The notes beneath the pieces were generated by a model. The model ran no database searches and had not been told where the DNA came from. It saw only the letters and a program-made list of their open reading frames with translations. Made by a program: the position numbers and the translations under genes. A stretch of 64,000 nucleotides of DNA from Paenibacillus xylanilyticus (GTDB lineage Bacteria > Bacillota > Bacilli > Paenibacillales > Paenibacillaceae): assembly GCF_013359935.1 (NCBI RefSeq), contig NZ_JABMCB010000159.1, positions 62,001 to 126,000 on the forward strand. Direction: 5' to 3'. Shown here one piece after another: positions 55,321 to 63,769 of this stretch. How positions within the stretch are numbered: position 1 is the first letter of the stretch; each line of letters begins with the position of its first letter.

Positions 55321-55881
55321 ATGAAAGTAACCCCTTTAAAATTGCAAGGTGCAAGCTTGATTGAGCCAGTGGTTCATGGTGATCATAGAGGTTTTTTCGT
55401 TGAGAGTTTCAATGAAGCTGTTTTATTAGATAAAGGAATTAAGCATACATTCGTTCAAGATAATCAGTCATTGTCTGCCCAGCCTAGTGTACTTCGGGGG
55501 CTTCATTATCAGTTGAATCCGAAAGCACAGACCAAGTTAATCCGCGTTATTGCTGGTGCAATTTACGATGTTATTGTAGATATCCGTAAAGGATCCCCAA
55601 CCTTCGGGAAATGGGAAGGTTTCATCCTTAGCGAGCACAATCACCGTCAGCTACTGGTACCAAAGGGATTTGCTCACGGCTTCTGTACGTTGGTCCCAAA
55701 CACCCAAGTCTTGTACAAAGTAGACGAATACTATTCCCCCGAGAACGACCGAGGCATATTATGGAGTGACCCGGCACTTGGGATTGATTGGCCTACATCT
55801 AATCCGATTTTGTCAGAGAAAGACCAGAAGCATCCTTTGCTTCAAGATGCGGAAATTAACTTCGATTTCGAAGTGAAGTAA
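55321..55881 (+). CDS. rfbC: dTDP-4-dehydrorhamnose 3,5-epimerase
   Basis: This 186-residue cupin-fold epimerase performs the third step of dTDP-L-rhamnose synthesis. GLHYQ carries the catalytic histidine, YDVIVDIRKGSPTFGKW is the family core, and PKGFAHGFCTL follows. The length is typical. AGGAGGGT lies eight bases before ATG 55321, 12 bp after rfbA. It works with RfbA, RfbB and RfbD encoded around it. Confidence 0.95.
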   Translation: MKVTPLKLQGASLIEPVVHGDHRGFFVESFNEAVLLDKGIKHTFVQDNQSLSAQPSVLRGLHYQLNPKAQTKLIRVIAGAIYDVIVDIRKGSPTFGKWEGFILSEHNHRQLLVPKGFAHGFCTLVPNTQVLYKVDEYYSPENDRGILWSDPALGIDWPTSNPILSEKDQKHPLLQDAEINFDFEVK

Positions 55882-55899
55882 TTAGGAGGTTTCGATCAT

Positions 55900-56925
55900 A
55901 TGAAACTGCTTGTGACCGGCGGCGCCGGATTTATTGGAAGTAACTTTGTCATGTATATGCTTGAGCAGTACCCAGACTATGAGATTATCAACGTAGATGC
56001 ACTCACATATGCGGGCAATCTGGAGAACTTAAAATCAATTGAAGGCAACAAGCGGCATACCTTCGTCAAAGCAGATATCACTGATACCAAGGAGATGGAC
56101 CGCCTGATCGGTCAGGGCGTGGATGTGGTGGTTAACTTTGCTGCCGAATCCCATGTGGATCGCAGTATCCTGGAACCGGATGTGTTTGTGAGAACGAACG
56201 TCAATGGTACTCAGGTATTACTGGATGCTGCAAAAAAACACAATATCACCAAGTTTGTCCAAGTTTCAACCGATGAAGTGTACGGTTCTCTCGGACCTAC
56301 AGGATTGTTTACGGAAGAGACTCCGCTTCAACCCAATAGTCCATACTCTGCCTCCAAGGCAGGAGGAGACCTATTGGTACGTGCTTATCACGAGACCTTT
56401 GGTCTTCCTGTAAATATTACGCGCTGTTCCAACAACTACGGACCATTCCAGTTCCCCGAGAAACTCATTCCACTCATGATCTCGCGTGCGTTGAATGATG
56501 AAGCTCTACCTGTGTACGGAGACGGGCTGAACATTCGGGATTGGCTTTATGTAGAGGACCATTGCAGCGCGATTGATCTGGTCATTCACCAGGGACGCAA
56601 TGGCGAGGTGTACAATATTGGTGGCAATAACGAGCGGACTAACGTGCACATTGTGAAGACCATTCTGGAGCAGCTTGGCAAGCCCGAGTCGCTAATCAAA
56701 TATGTGCAGGATCGACCTGGACATGATCGCAGATATGGTATCGACCCCACCAAAACGATGACCGAACTCGGCTGGAAGCCCAAGCATAACTTTGAGACGG
56801 GAATCAAGGAAACCATCCAGTGGTATCTCGATAATAAGGAATGGTGGACGCGTATCCAATCGGGGGCCTACCAGGATTACTATGAGAAGCAATACGGTTC
56901 TCGTTTGGGAGACGCCAAGGCATGA
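55900..56925 (+). CDS. rfbB: dTDP-glucose 4,6-dehydratase
   Basis: This 341-residue short-chain dehydrogenase removes water from dTDP-glucose to give the 4-keto-6-deoxy sugar. The NAD-binding motif is TGGAGFIGSNF at residues 5-15. The catalytic sequence VSTDEVYGSLG (Thr-Asp-Glu) and the YSASKAGGD Tyr-Lys pair are intact. The ATG at 55900 follows TAGGAGG, 18 bp after rfbC. It overlaps rfbD by 4 bp (ATGA), a sign of translational coupling. Confidence 0.96.
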   Translation: MKLLVTGGAGFIGSNFVMYMLEQYPDYEIINVDALTYAGNLENLKSIEGNKRHTFVKADITDTKEMDRLIGQGVDVVVNFAAESHVDRSILEPDVFVRTNVNGTQVLLDAAKKHNITKFVQVSTDEVYGSLGPTGLFTEETPLQPNSPYSASKAGGDLLVRAYHETFGLPVNITRCSNNYGPFQFPEKLIPLMISRALNDEALPVYGDGLNIRDWLYVEDHCSAIDLVIHQGRNGEVYNIGGNNERTNVHIVKTILEQLGKPESLIKYVQDRPGHDRRYGIDPTKTMTELGWKPKHNFETGIKETIQWYLDNKEWWTRIQSGAYQDYYEKQYGSRLGDAKA

Positions 56926-57794
56926 AGGTGCTTGTGACTGGAGCCAACGGACAGCTGGGGCGCGATGTGGTGCTTCTTTTTGAAAAAGAGGGACATTCCG
57001 TTCTGGCTTGTGCTCGCGATGAATTGGATATCACGGATCAGGTTGAATGCAACAATGTTATATCGACATATCATCCAGAGGTGGTCATTCATTGTGCGGC
57101 TTATACCGCGGTGGATGCCGCCGAGACGGATGTAGACGGAGCATATCAAGTCAATGCCACAGGGACCCGAAATATTGCGGTAGCTGCTGAGCAGACTGGA
57201 GCAAAGCTCATCTATATCAGTACGGATTATGTATTCGACGGTACCTCCGATGTACCTTATCAGGAATATGATAACACCAATCCGCAAAGTATCTATGGCA
57301 AATCCAAGCGTGCCGGAGAGGTGCTGGTACAATCGTTATCTTCCCGATGGTTTATTGTCCGTACTTCGTGGGTGTATGGCGTTTACGGAAATAATTTTGT
57401 CAAAACGATGCTGAAACTGGGTCAGGAAAAACCAAAGCTTCAAGTTGTACACGACCAGAAGGGATCACCTACGTATACAGTTGATTTGGCCCATTTTTTG
57501 CTGGAATTAATGAGTACTGAAAAGTACGGTGTCTACCACGCATCCAACAGTGGGGCATGTACATGGTATGAATTCACTCAAGCGATCTTTGAAGAGGCTC
57601 AGTTATTCCCAGGGTTCCATATTCAAGCTGAAGTCGATCCTTGTGCTACTGATCAGTTTCCCCGTCCTGCCCCGCGACCACGAAACTCGGTGATGGAGCA
57701 TTTGTCGATCCGTACCAATGGTTTAAATGACCTTAGACCTTGGCGGGAAGGACTGCGAGATTTTCTGAAAGAAATACACATAGAACAGAATTGA
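56922..57794 (+). CDS. rfbD: dTDP-4-dehydrorhamnose reductase
   Basis: This 290-residue reductase completes dTDP-L-rhamnose using NAD(P)H. GANGQLGRDV is the nucleotide-binding motif near residue 7. STDYVFDG and the YGKSKRAGE Tyr-Lys pair form the active site. It is the last gene of rfbACBD. A hairpin follows shortly after the stop. The presence of all four genes in order shows rhamnose is a component of the glycan made here. Confidence 0.95.
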   Translation: MKVLVTGANGQLGRDVVLLFEKEGHSVLACARDELDITDQVECNNVISTYHPEVVIHCAAYTAVDAAETDVDGAYQVNATGTRNIAVAAEQTGAKLIYISTDYVFDGTSDVPYQEYDNTNPQSIYGKSKRAGEVLVQSLSSRWFIVRTSWVYGVYGNNFVKTMLKLGQEKPKLQVVHDQKGSPTYTVDLAHFLLELMSTEKYGVYHASNSGACTWYEFTQAIFEEAQLFPGFHIQAEVDPCATDQFPRPAPRPRNSVMEHLSIRTNGLNDLRPWREGLRDFLKEIHIEQN

Positions 57795-57800
57795 GTACTT

Positions 57801-57842
57801 TAATCTCCCGCCCAGTAACTTATGAGCGGGAGATTTCGTTTA
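57801..57842 (+). terminator. Terminator after the rhamnose operon
   Basis: AATCTCCCGC pairs with GCGGGAGATT across a 14-base loop, then TTCGTTT. The T tract is imperfect. Confidence 0.7.
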
Positions 57843-57897
57843 TAATAGAGTAAATATCTATACGAGAATGATCTACTGTTATCGAATGAGGTGCGAT

Positions 57898-58836
57898 GTG
57901 ATACAACCCAAAGTATTAATTATGATGTCCACCTACAACGGTGAGCGCTATATCAATGAACAGGTGGATAGCCTGATAGCTCAAGTGCAAGTTGAGACTC
58001 AAATCTATATAAGAGACGATGGATCTACAGACGGTACAATGGAGAAGTTGAGACCATATGCAGAAGCATACCCGGACCGGATTCATATTCGTTCAGAGCA
58101 CAATCTGGGGGTCATTCGCAGTTTCTTTGAATTGATGAGATCTTCACCACCCATGTTTGACTATTACGCTTTTTGTGATCAGGATGACGTGTGGGAACAA
58201 GATAAGCTCATTCGAGCAATTACACTACTTCAGACCAAGAATGCAGCAATTCCATTACTCTATTGTTCTTCTACTCAGATGGTAGACCAGCATTTAACCC
58301 CTATTGGTGTGTGGCCCAAGGTTCCCCAAAAACCACTTACACTTCATAATGCATTAGTGGAAAATTCGTGCGTCGGGTGTACGATGGTTATGAATGACAT
58401 TACGTTTAACCAGATCAGAGGCAGCCTGCCGTCCGAATTAAATGAGTTGATTATGCACGACTGGTGGATTTATCTGTATGTCTGTACCTTCGGTGAAGTA
58501 ATATTTGATGAGCATCTCACTATTATGTATCGGCAGCATCAAGGTAATGTACTTGGTGGAAGCCGTGATGGTTTGATCCAGAAATGGCGCAAGCGTTTGG
58601 ATCGATTTATGAACGGGAACAACCATTATATTTTAAGTAGACAGGCAAGGCAGTTTCTTACTATGTATGAAGATCGCCTAACAAATAAACAGATTGAAGA
58701 AATTAAAGGCTTACTTCATATATTACAAAAAAATGCGGTTCGCAGAACCTTGTACGCGTGTAAGACGCCTTTTCACAGACAATCTTTTCTGGATGATGTT
58801 GTTCTTAAATTCGTTATTATCGCAGGTAAACTCTAG
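57898..58836 (+). CDS. GT2 glycosyltransferase, rhamnosyltransferase-like
   Basis: This ~312-residue soluble enzyme has the GT2 start VLIMMSTYNGERYINEQVDSL, then IYIRDDGSTDGT and FCDQDDVWEQDK, and a C-terminal HDWWIYLY motif. This pattern is common in rhamnosyltransferases (RfbF/WsaD-like), consistent with the dTDP-rhamnose operon upstream. GTG 57898 is chosen because GAGG lies six to seven bases upstream and it gives a normal N-terminus; ATG 57868 lacks an RBS. The sugar and linkage are not determined by sequence. Confidence 0.85.
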   Translation: MIQPKVLIMMSTYNGERYINEQVDSLIAQVQVETQIYIRDDGSTDGTMEKLRPYAEAYPDRIHIRSEHNLGVIRSFFELMRSSPPMFDYYAFCDQDDVWEQDKLIRAITLLQTKNAAIPLLYCSSTQMVDQHLTPIGVWPKVPQKPLTLHNALVENSCVGCTMVMNDITFNQIRGSLPSELNELIMHDWWIYLYVCTFGEVIFDEHLTIMYRQHQGNVLGGSRDGLIQKWRKRLDRFMNGNNHYILSRQARQFLTMYEDRLTNKQIEEIKGLLHILQKNAVRRTLYACKTPFHRQSFLDDVVLKFVIIAGKL

Positions 58837-58980
58837 AAGGATATGTCTGCTCCACTCCACCCAAAATATGTTATACTCACGTTAGGTACGTGATGGCCAT
58901 TAGGCTTTTCAGCATGATCTACTTTATTAATTTTAAAGTCGATTTATTATATAAAGCATTACAAGTCAGGAGTTTTACAA

Positions 58981-59973
58981 ATGATCCAAGTATCAGAATC
59001 CGCCCATTCGGTCGGTTTACAATCAACAGCATCTCGAATGATCGACGCCAGCATCATCATCGTTAACTATAATACTCGTCAGCTGACATTGGATTGCTTG
59101 GGATCTGTCTATGCCTCCGTTACGTCATACACCTACGAGATCATCGTCGTGGACAACGCCTCACGAGATGATTCTGTGCAAGCGATCCAGAAGGCATATC
59201 CTCAAGTCCAACTGATTGCTAACCGTGACAATACAGGGTTTGCTAAAGCAAACAATCAAGGCATTAAGGTGGCCAAGGGGCGCTACATTTTACTGCTGAA
59301 CTCCGATACCATGGTACATCCGGACACCCTTCATACCATGGTCGGGTTCATGGACCGTCATCCTGAAATGGGAGCATCCGGCTGCAAGGTCATCCTTCCT
59401 GATGGCTCCCTGGATAAAGCGTGCAAGAGGGGATTTCCCACGCCATCGGCATCATTTTATTACGCATTTGGCATCTCGCGGATGTTTCCTGATCGTCCGA
59501 AGTTTAACCAGTATCAGCTCGGACATCTCAGCCCGGATGATGAATATCCGGTTGACTGTCTTGTCGGTGCGTTCATGCTTGTGCGCCGGGAGACCATCGA
59601 CCAAGTAGGTGGGTTGGATGAGACATTCTTTATGTATGGGGAAGATATCGACTGGTGTTACCGCATCAAAGAGGCGGGCTGGGGTATTTATTATTACCCG
59701 CGTACATATATTGTGCATTATAAGGGTGGGAGTGCCCGGCGCAAACCTATGAAAATCATTTATGAGTTTCATAGGGCAATGTGGGTTTTTCATCGTAAAC
59801 ATTATGCCAAGCGCTATGGCCTTTTGACCAACACAGCCGTATGGTTCGGCATTTCACTAAAATTTTCTTTGTCTCTGATCAGCAACAAACTAGTTCGGCC
59901 GGGTCCACAAAAAGAATCAGCATCCGGCCATACGGCAGCAGTTCATGAGACATCTTCCGAGGTGAAAACATGA
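58981..59973 (+). CDS. GT2 glycosyltransferase (WbbL/WsaF-type rhamnosyltransferase-like)
   Basis: This 330-residue enzyme has ASIIIVNYNTRQLTLDCLGS, VVDNASRDDS, LLNSDTMVHPDTL and MYGEDIDWCYRIKEAGWG, a combination typical of WbbL-like rhamnosyl- and related transferases. A hydrophobic patch near the C-terminus may associate with the membrane. AGGAG lies eight bases before ATG 58981. It overlaps the next gene, for the initiating phosphotransferase, by 4 bp. The tight link suggests this enzyme adds an early sugar, possibly the second, to the lipid carrier. Confidence 0.87.
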   Translation: MIQVSESAHSVGLQSTASRMIDASIIIVNYNTRQLTLDCLGSVYASVTSYTYEIIVVDNASRDDSVQAIQKAYPQVQLIANRDNTGFAKANNQGIKVAKGRYILLLNSDTMVHPDTLHTMVGFMDRHPEMGASGCKVILPDGSLDKACKRGFPTPSASFYYAFGISRMFPDRPKFNQYQLGHLSPDDEYPVDCLVGAFMLVRRETIDQVGGLDETFFMYGEDIDWCYRIKEAGWGIYYYPRTYIVHYKGGSARRKPMKIIYEFHRAMWVFHRKHYAKRYGLLTNTAVWFGISLKFSLSLISNKLVRPGPQKESASGHTAAVHETSSEVKT

Positions 59974-61370
59974 TTCGTCGTAATCAGCAATTTTTGACCC
60001 AACTGTACATTGCGGCAGATTTCATGGTGATACAGTTTTCCTTCTTAGTGGCTTGGTGGATGAAGTTTGAAAGTGAACTGCTAATCAACCATGGTTCGTT
60101 GCCAATTGAGAAGTACTTTGCATGGAGCTTAGTATACGGGGGACTTTCCGTCATTGTGGGTGTGATGTCCTCCCTTTATATGCCTAAACGGAAGAAACGT
60201 TTTGTAGATGAATTTATGAAATTGGTTCAGGTCCATGGTATCGCCTTTTTTATGCTAATGAGCTTAATGTTCTTCTTCAAGGAAGTCGACATCTCTCGTG
60301 CATATCTGGCCATGTACATGATCGGCAACGTTGCCTTCACCTTGATCTATCGTTATATCGTAAAACTTCAACTCAGAAGACTCCGCAAAAAAGGATTCAA
60401 CCGTCAATTTGTATTAATTCTGGGAGCAGGTTCTCTTGGCAAACGGTTCTATAATAATCTTCGTAGTTATCCGGACCTCGGATATGAAGTATATGGTTTT
60501 CTTGATGATTATCGGCATTGGGATCAAGAGGAGCAGCAGCACTACAAACCTATCTTGGGGTGCATTGATCAGTTGGAACAAATTTTGTCGTCTCATATGA
60601 TCGACGAAGTTATTCTTGCACTTCCTTTGGATGCCCACGACAAGTATCCAAATATTATTGAGGTGTGCGAGAAGGCTGGAGTGCGGACACTGATTATCCC
60701 AGACTTCTTTGATTATCTTCCGGCCCGTCCTCACTTCGATAACTTCGCTGGTATGCCGATGATCAACGTGCGTGATATCCCGCTGGATATGGCGGTAAAC
60801 CGACTGATGAAGCGTGTATTCGATATTCTGTTCTCTCTCGTCGCTATCATCCTGACTTCTCCAGTAATGGCCATCGTTGCACTGGGCGTACGATTGACGT
60901 CGCCTGGGCCAGTCATCTTCAAACAGGAACGTGTTGGTCTCAACAGACGAAACTTCATGATGTTTAAATTCCGCTCCATGAAAGTCATTCCTGAAGGCGT
61001 AGTCGACACGGGTTGGTCAACGAAGGATGATCCTCGTCGGACGGCATTCGGCACATTTATTAGACGCACCAGCCTGGATGAACTGCCTCAATTCTTCAAC
61101 GTGCTGTTGGGTCATATGAGTATAGTGGGTCCACGACCGGAACGTCCGTACTACGTGAATCAATTCCGGGATGAAATTCCGAAGTACATGATTAAACATC
61201 ATGTTCGCCCGGGAATTACGGGATTGGCGCAGAGTAAGGGCTTAAGAGGAGATACGTCCATCGAGGATCGGATCGAACAGGATATCTTTTATATTGAAAA
61301 CTGGTCTTTATTATTTGATATCAAAATCATATGGGAAACCATTCGAAATGGCCTCAAGAATGCTTATTAG
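59970..61370 (+). CDS. Undecaprenyl-phosphate hexose-1-phosphate transferase (WsaP/WbaP type)
   Basis: This 466-residue membrane enzyme starts glycan synthesis by moving a hexose phosphate from UDP-sugar to undecaprenyl phosphate. It has four N-terminal TM helices and a CoA-binding-like Rossmann domain (~145-255; LILGAGSLGKRFYNNL). A fifth hydrophobic segment near 280-305 leads into the catalytic bacterial sugar transferase domain with FKQERVGLNRRNFMMFKFRSM, DELPQFFNVL and SIVGPRPERPYY. This is the full PNPT/WbaP architecture, as WsaP and WsfP in S-layer glycan loci. It overlaps the GT2 gene by 4 bp. The exact sugar (glucose or galactose) is unknown. Confidence 0.92.
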   Translation: MIRRNQQFLTQLYIAADFMVIQFSFLVAWWMKFESELLINHGSLPIEKYFAWSLVYGGLSVIVGVMSSLYMPKRKKRFVDEFMKLVQVHGIAFFMLMSLMFFFKEVDISRAYLAMYMIGNVAFTLIYRYIVKLQLRRLRKKGFNRQFVLILGAGSLGKRFYNNLRSYPDLGYEVYGFLDDYRHWDQEEQQHYKPILGCIDQLEQILSSHMIDEVILALPLDAHDKYPNIIEVCEKAGVRTLIIPDFFDYLPARPHFDNFAGMPMINVRDIPLDMAVNRLMKRVFDILFSLVAIILTSPVMAIVALGVRLTSPGPVIFKQERVGLNRRNFMMFKFRSMKVIPEGVVDTGWSTKDDPRRTAFGTFIRRTSLDELPQFFNVLLGHMSIVGPRPERPYYVNQFRDEIPKYMIKHHVRPGITGLAQSKGLRGDTSIEDRIEQDIFYIENWSLLFDIKIIWETIRNGLKNAY

Positions 61371-61402
61371 ATTCAACAAATTAAACAGTACCACCATTTA
61401 AC

Positions 61403-61430
61403 AGCTGCCTTCGGGCGGCTTTTTTGTTTT
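61403..61430 (+). terminator. Terminator at the end of the polysaccharide locus
   Basis: GCTGCC-TTCG-GGCGGC, a stable UUCG-capped stem, is followed by six T. Confidence 0.9.
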
Positions 61431-61549
61431 ACTCCTCACCAATTAGGGTAGTTAGCTATCAAAAAGGAAATCCCGCACATACGCTGTCATATCTTATTAG
61501 CTACACACTTCCTCTCCCCAATCTCACTCCTAAAGGATGTGAACATCAT

Positions 61550-62425
61550 ATGAAACGAATCGCCGCCGTCATCACACTATTGATCGTTACCGTGGGCACC
61601 CTCTTTTTTGCCTATGAGAGTCAAAGCGAGGAACAGCACGACGGATTTACAGCCTACCGACTGATTGCCCACGCCATGGGCAGTATTCGTGATCAGCCTT
61701 ATACCAACGCCTATGAAGCGATGATTGCGAATTACGAGAAGGGCACACGAGTGTTTGAGATCGACTTCATGCTTACTTCAGATCGTGTAGCTGTAGCCAG
61801 GCATGAATGGACTGCCAATATGAGCAAACTGCTGGGTCAGGAGGAGGAGCTTCCGGAAGACAAACAGGCAGGGGCGCTCACACATGATGAATTTATGAAT
61901 ACACCGATTTTGGGCATTTACCAACCCATGGACGCGGACGGCATCATTAATGTGCTGTCGCAATATCCAGATATGTATATCGTAACGGATACCAAGGAGC
62001 AGAAGGATGAGGATATTCAGCAGGTGCTCTCTTCTCTCGTCAACGCTGCCCAAAAGAAGGATCCTTCCGTACTGGATCGCATCGTCGTGCAGATTTATAA
62101 TGAGCCAATGCTGCACACCGTGAAAGAAATCTATGCGTTCCCTTCTATTATCTATACCCTCTATGCCACGCAGGATACGGAAGCGCAGGTCGTTGATTTT
62201 GTGGAGAACAATGACATCGATGCCGTAACCATGCCCGAATATAAAGTAAACCAGAATTTCGTCACCAAGCTCAAGAAGGCGGGTGCCGTTACTTACGTGC
62301 ATACGATTAATGACACCGAACAGGTGGCCAACTATGAAAAGTGGGGTGTTTACGGCGTCTATTCAGATGTGTTGACCGAGCAGGAGTTGGATCAGATGAA
62401 TACACGTTTTGCCTGGAAGCCGTAA
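61550..62425 (+). CDS. Glycerophosphodiester phosphodiesterase-like membrane-anchored protein
   Basis: This ~291-residue protein has one N-terminal hydrophobic segment (ITLLIVTVGTLFFAYES). A GDPD-like domain follows: LIAHAMGSIRDQPYTNAYEA with the first histidine, FEIDFMLTSDRVAVARHEW with the Glu-Asp pair and second histidine, and the late motif YVHTINDTEQVANY. The active-site residues appear complete, so it may cleave glycerophosphodiesters or modify teichoic acids outside the cell. AAAGGATG precedes ATG 61550; an in-frame extension to 61424 overlaps the terminator and is rejected. It appears monocistronic. Confidence 0.8.
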   Translation: MKRIAAVITLLIVTVGTLFFAYESQSEEQHDGFTAYRLIAHAMGSIRDQPYTNAYEAMIANYEKGTRVFEIDFMLTSDRVAVARHEWTANMSKLLGQEEELPEDKQAGALTHDEFMNTPILGIYQPMDADGIINVLSQYPDMYIVTDTKEQKDEDIQQVLSSLVNAAQKKDPSVLDRIVVQIYNEPMLHTVKEIYAFPSIIYTLYATQDTEAQVVDFVENNDIDAVTMPEYKVNQNFVTKLKKAGAVTYVHTINDTEQVANYEKWGVYGVYSDVLTEQELDQMNTRFAWKP

Positions 62426-62779
62426 TATCTGTATGTTGCAAATCAAAACTTTCACTGCACCTGCTATGCAAGCACAAGTAGCCATCTTTGAAGGATCATG
62501 GCACTAAATCCACCTCACTCTAAACTTAAACATGGATAAGTTTCTCATTCCAATCACCGAAATAAGTAGACTTTCATTACTCAATACTTGTTTGATTGAT
62601 TCATAGCACGATATAACAACCTTCTCTTCAAAATTACAGACTGATTCCAGCGTTTTATAGGGAAAAGTCTGTGATTTTTTGTTCCCCTTTTTATGCGAAC
62701 ATTGACACTCACTGCCTGCTGACTTAGACTTAGTTTACAAGCTTTTTAGGATGCAGAAGAACCTCTGGAGGAATGTTCG
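62426..62779 (+). other. Intergenic region before pcrB
   Basis: No gene is visible. ACAGACT (62636-62642) and AGTCTGT (62666-62672), followed by T's, form a long-loop hairpin that could be a weak terminator. The pcrB promoter follows. The first ~200 bp show nothing I can name. Confidence 0.6.
62702..62730 (+). promoter_or_regulatory. Candidate sigma-A promoter of pcrB
   Basis: A perfect TTGACA (62702-62707) is followed by 17 bp and TAGACT (62725-62730, 4 of 6 matches to TATAAT). It lies ~50 bp before the pcrB start. Confidence 0.6.
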
Positions 62780-63475
62780 TTGATAGACATGATTAAGCAG
62801 TGGAGACACGTATTTAAGCTCGACCCGGACCGGGAAATCACGGATGAAGCACTCGATCTGGTATGTATGTCGGGGACCGATGCTATTATCGTTGGAGGAT
62901 CTTCGGGAATCACCTATGATAACACGGTAGACCTGATGTCCCGCGTGCGTCGCTACGAGCTGCCCTGTGTGCTGGAAGTATCCGATCTGGAGGCGGTTGT
63001 CCCTGGTTTTGACGGATATCTGATCCCGATGGTGCTGAATGCAACGGACAGCAAATGGATGATTGGGCATCACCAACAAGCCATCGAACGGTTTGGTTAC
63101 CTTATCCCGTGGGACCTGTTGATTGCCGAGGGGTATATCGTACTTAATGCGGACTCCACCGTAGCGCGTTTGACTGGAGCCGACACGGAGCTGACTACAG
63201 GGGCTGCGGTGGCGTATGCCCAGGCTGCAGAGCGACTGCTCAATCTTCCTATTGTATATATGGAGTACAGCGGAACGTTTGGAGATATGGAGCTGGTTGG
63301 TGAGACGCATAGACAACTGGATCGCGCACATCTCATTTATGGCGGGGGAATCGACAACCCGGATAAAGCAGCACAAGCAGCTCAGGTGGCAGACACCGTC
63401 GTTGTGGGCAACATTGTTTACAGTGATTTGGATAAGGCGCTCCAGACGGTACAAGCCGTGAAAGGAACCATTTAA
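62780..63475 (+). CDS. pcrB: Heptaprenylglyceryl phosphate synthase
   Basis: This 231-residue TIM-barrel enzyme joins heptaprenyl diphosphate to glycerol-1-phosphate to form an archaeal-type ether lipid precursor found in Bacillales. The N-terminus WRHVFKLDPDREITDEALDL and the motifs SGTDAIIVGGSSGITYDN, EYSGTFGDME and YGGGIDNPDKA closely match B. subtilis PcrB. TTG 62780 is supported by GGAGG eight bases upstream; ATG 62789 is too far from it. pcrA follows on the same strand, the usual order, but with a structured repeat between. Confidence 0.95.
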   Translation: MIDMIKQWRHVFKLDPDREITDEALDLVCMSGTDAIIVGGSSGITYDNTVDLMSRVRRYELPCVLEVSDLEAVVPGFDGYLIPMVLNATDSKWMIGHHQQAIERFGYLIPWDLLIAEGYIVLNADSTVARLTGADTELTTGAAVAYAQAAERLLNLPIVYMEYSGTFGDMELVGETHRQLDRAHLIYGGGIDNPDKAAQAAQVADTVVVGNIVYSDLDKALQTVQAVKGTI

Positions 63476-63572
63476 TCGGTTTAGTTTACCATTCTCCCAA
63501 TTTCCCCTTACGATCTGTTAAAATAGAACTTTGCCCTACTAACTTAAAAAGTTATATTAAGCACAATTACGT

Positions 63573-63720
63573 TTACACGAAAACGTAGAGGACAGAAGTA
63601 AGCTGAAGAAGCAGAGCGCTCGCCTTTATTACCGGATTTTTACCTTATAAAAGTGAATCAAAAAAATTCGGGAATAACAGCGATCGGAAGCTTATTCTGT
63701 CATCGGAGTGGCAAGTGTAA
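63573..63720 (+). repeat. ~150-nt structured element, copy upstream of pcrA
   Basis: Ends TTACAC (63573-63578) and GTGTAA (63715-63720) pair. The arm GACAGAAGTAAGCT (63591-63604) pairs with AGCTTATTCTGTC (63689-63701), a different sequence from the other copies' TGCAGAACCA/TGGTACTGCA but in the same place. The apical hairpin CGCCTTTATTACCGGATTTTT / AAAAAATTCGGGAATAACAGCG is kept. Unpaired motifs CGTAGAG, CTGAAGAAGCAGAGCG, CGATCGGAAG and ATCGGAGTG are conserved. The right end is 50 bp before the pcrA start. Confidence 0.75.
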
Positions 63721-63769
63721 CCCTTCATTGTGCTATATATCGATCAACCAACGAAAGGAGCATGCATGC

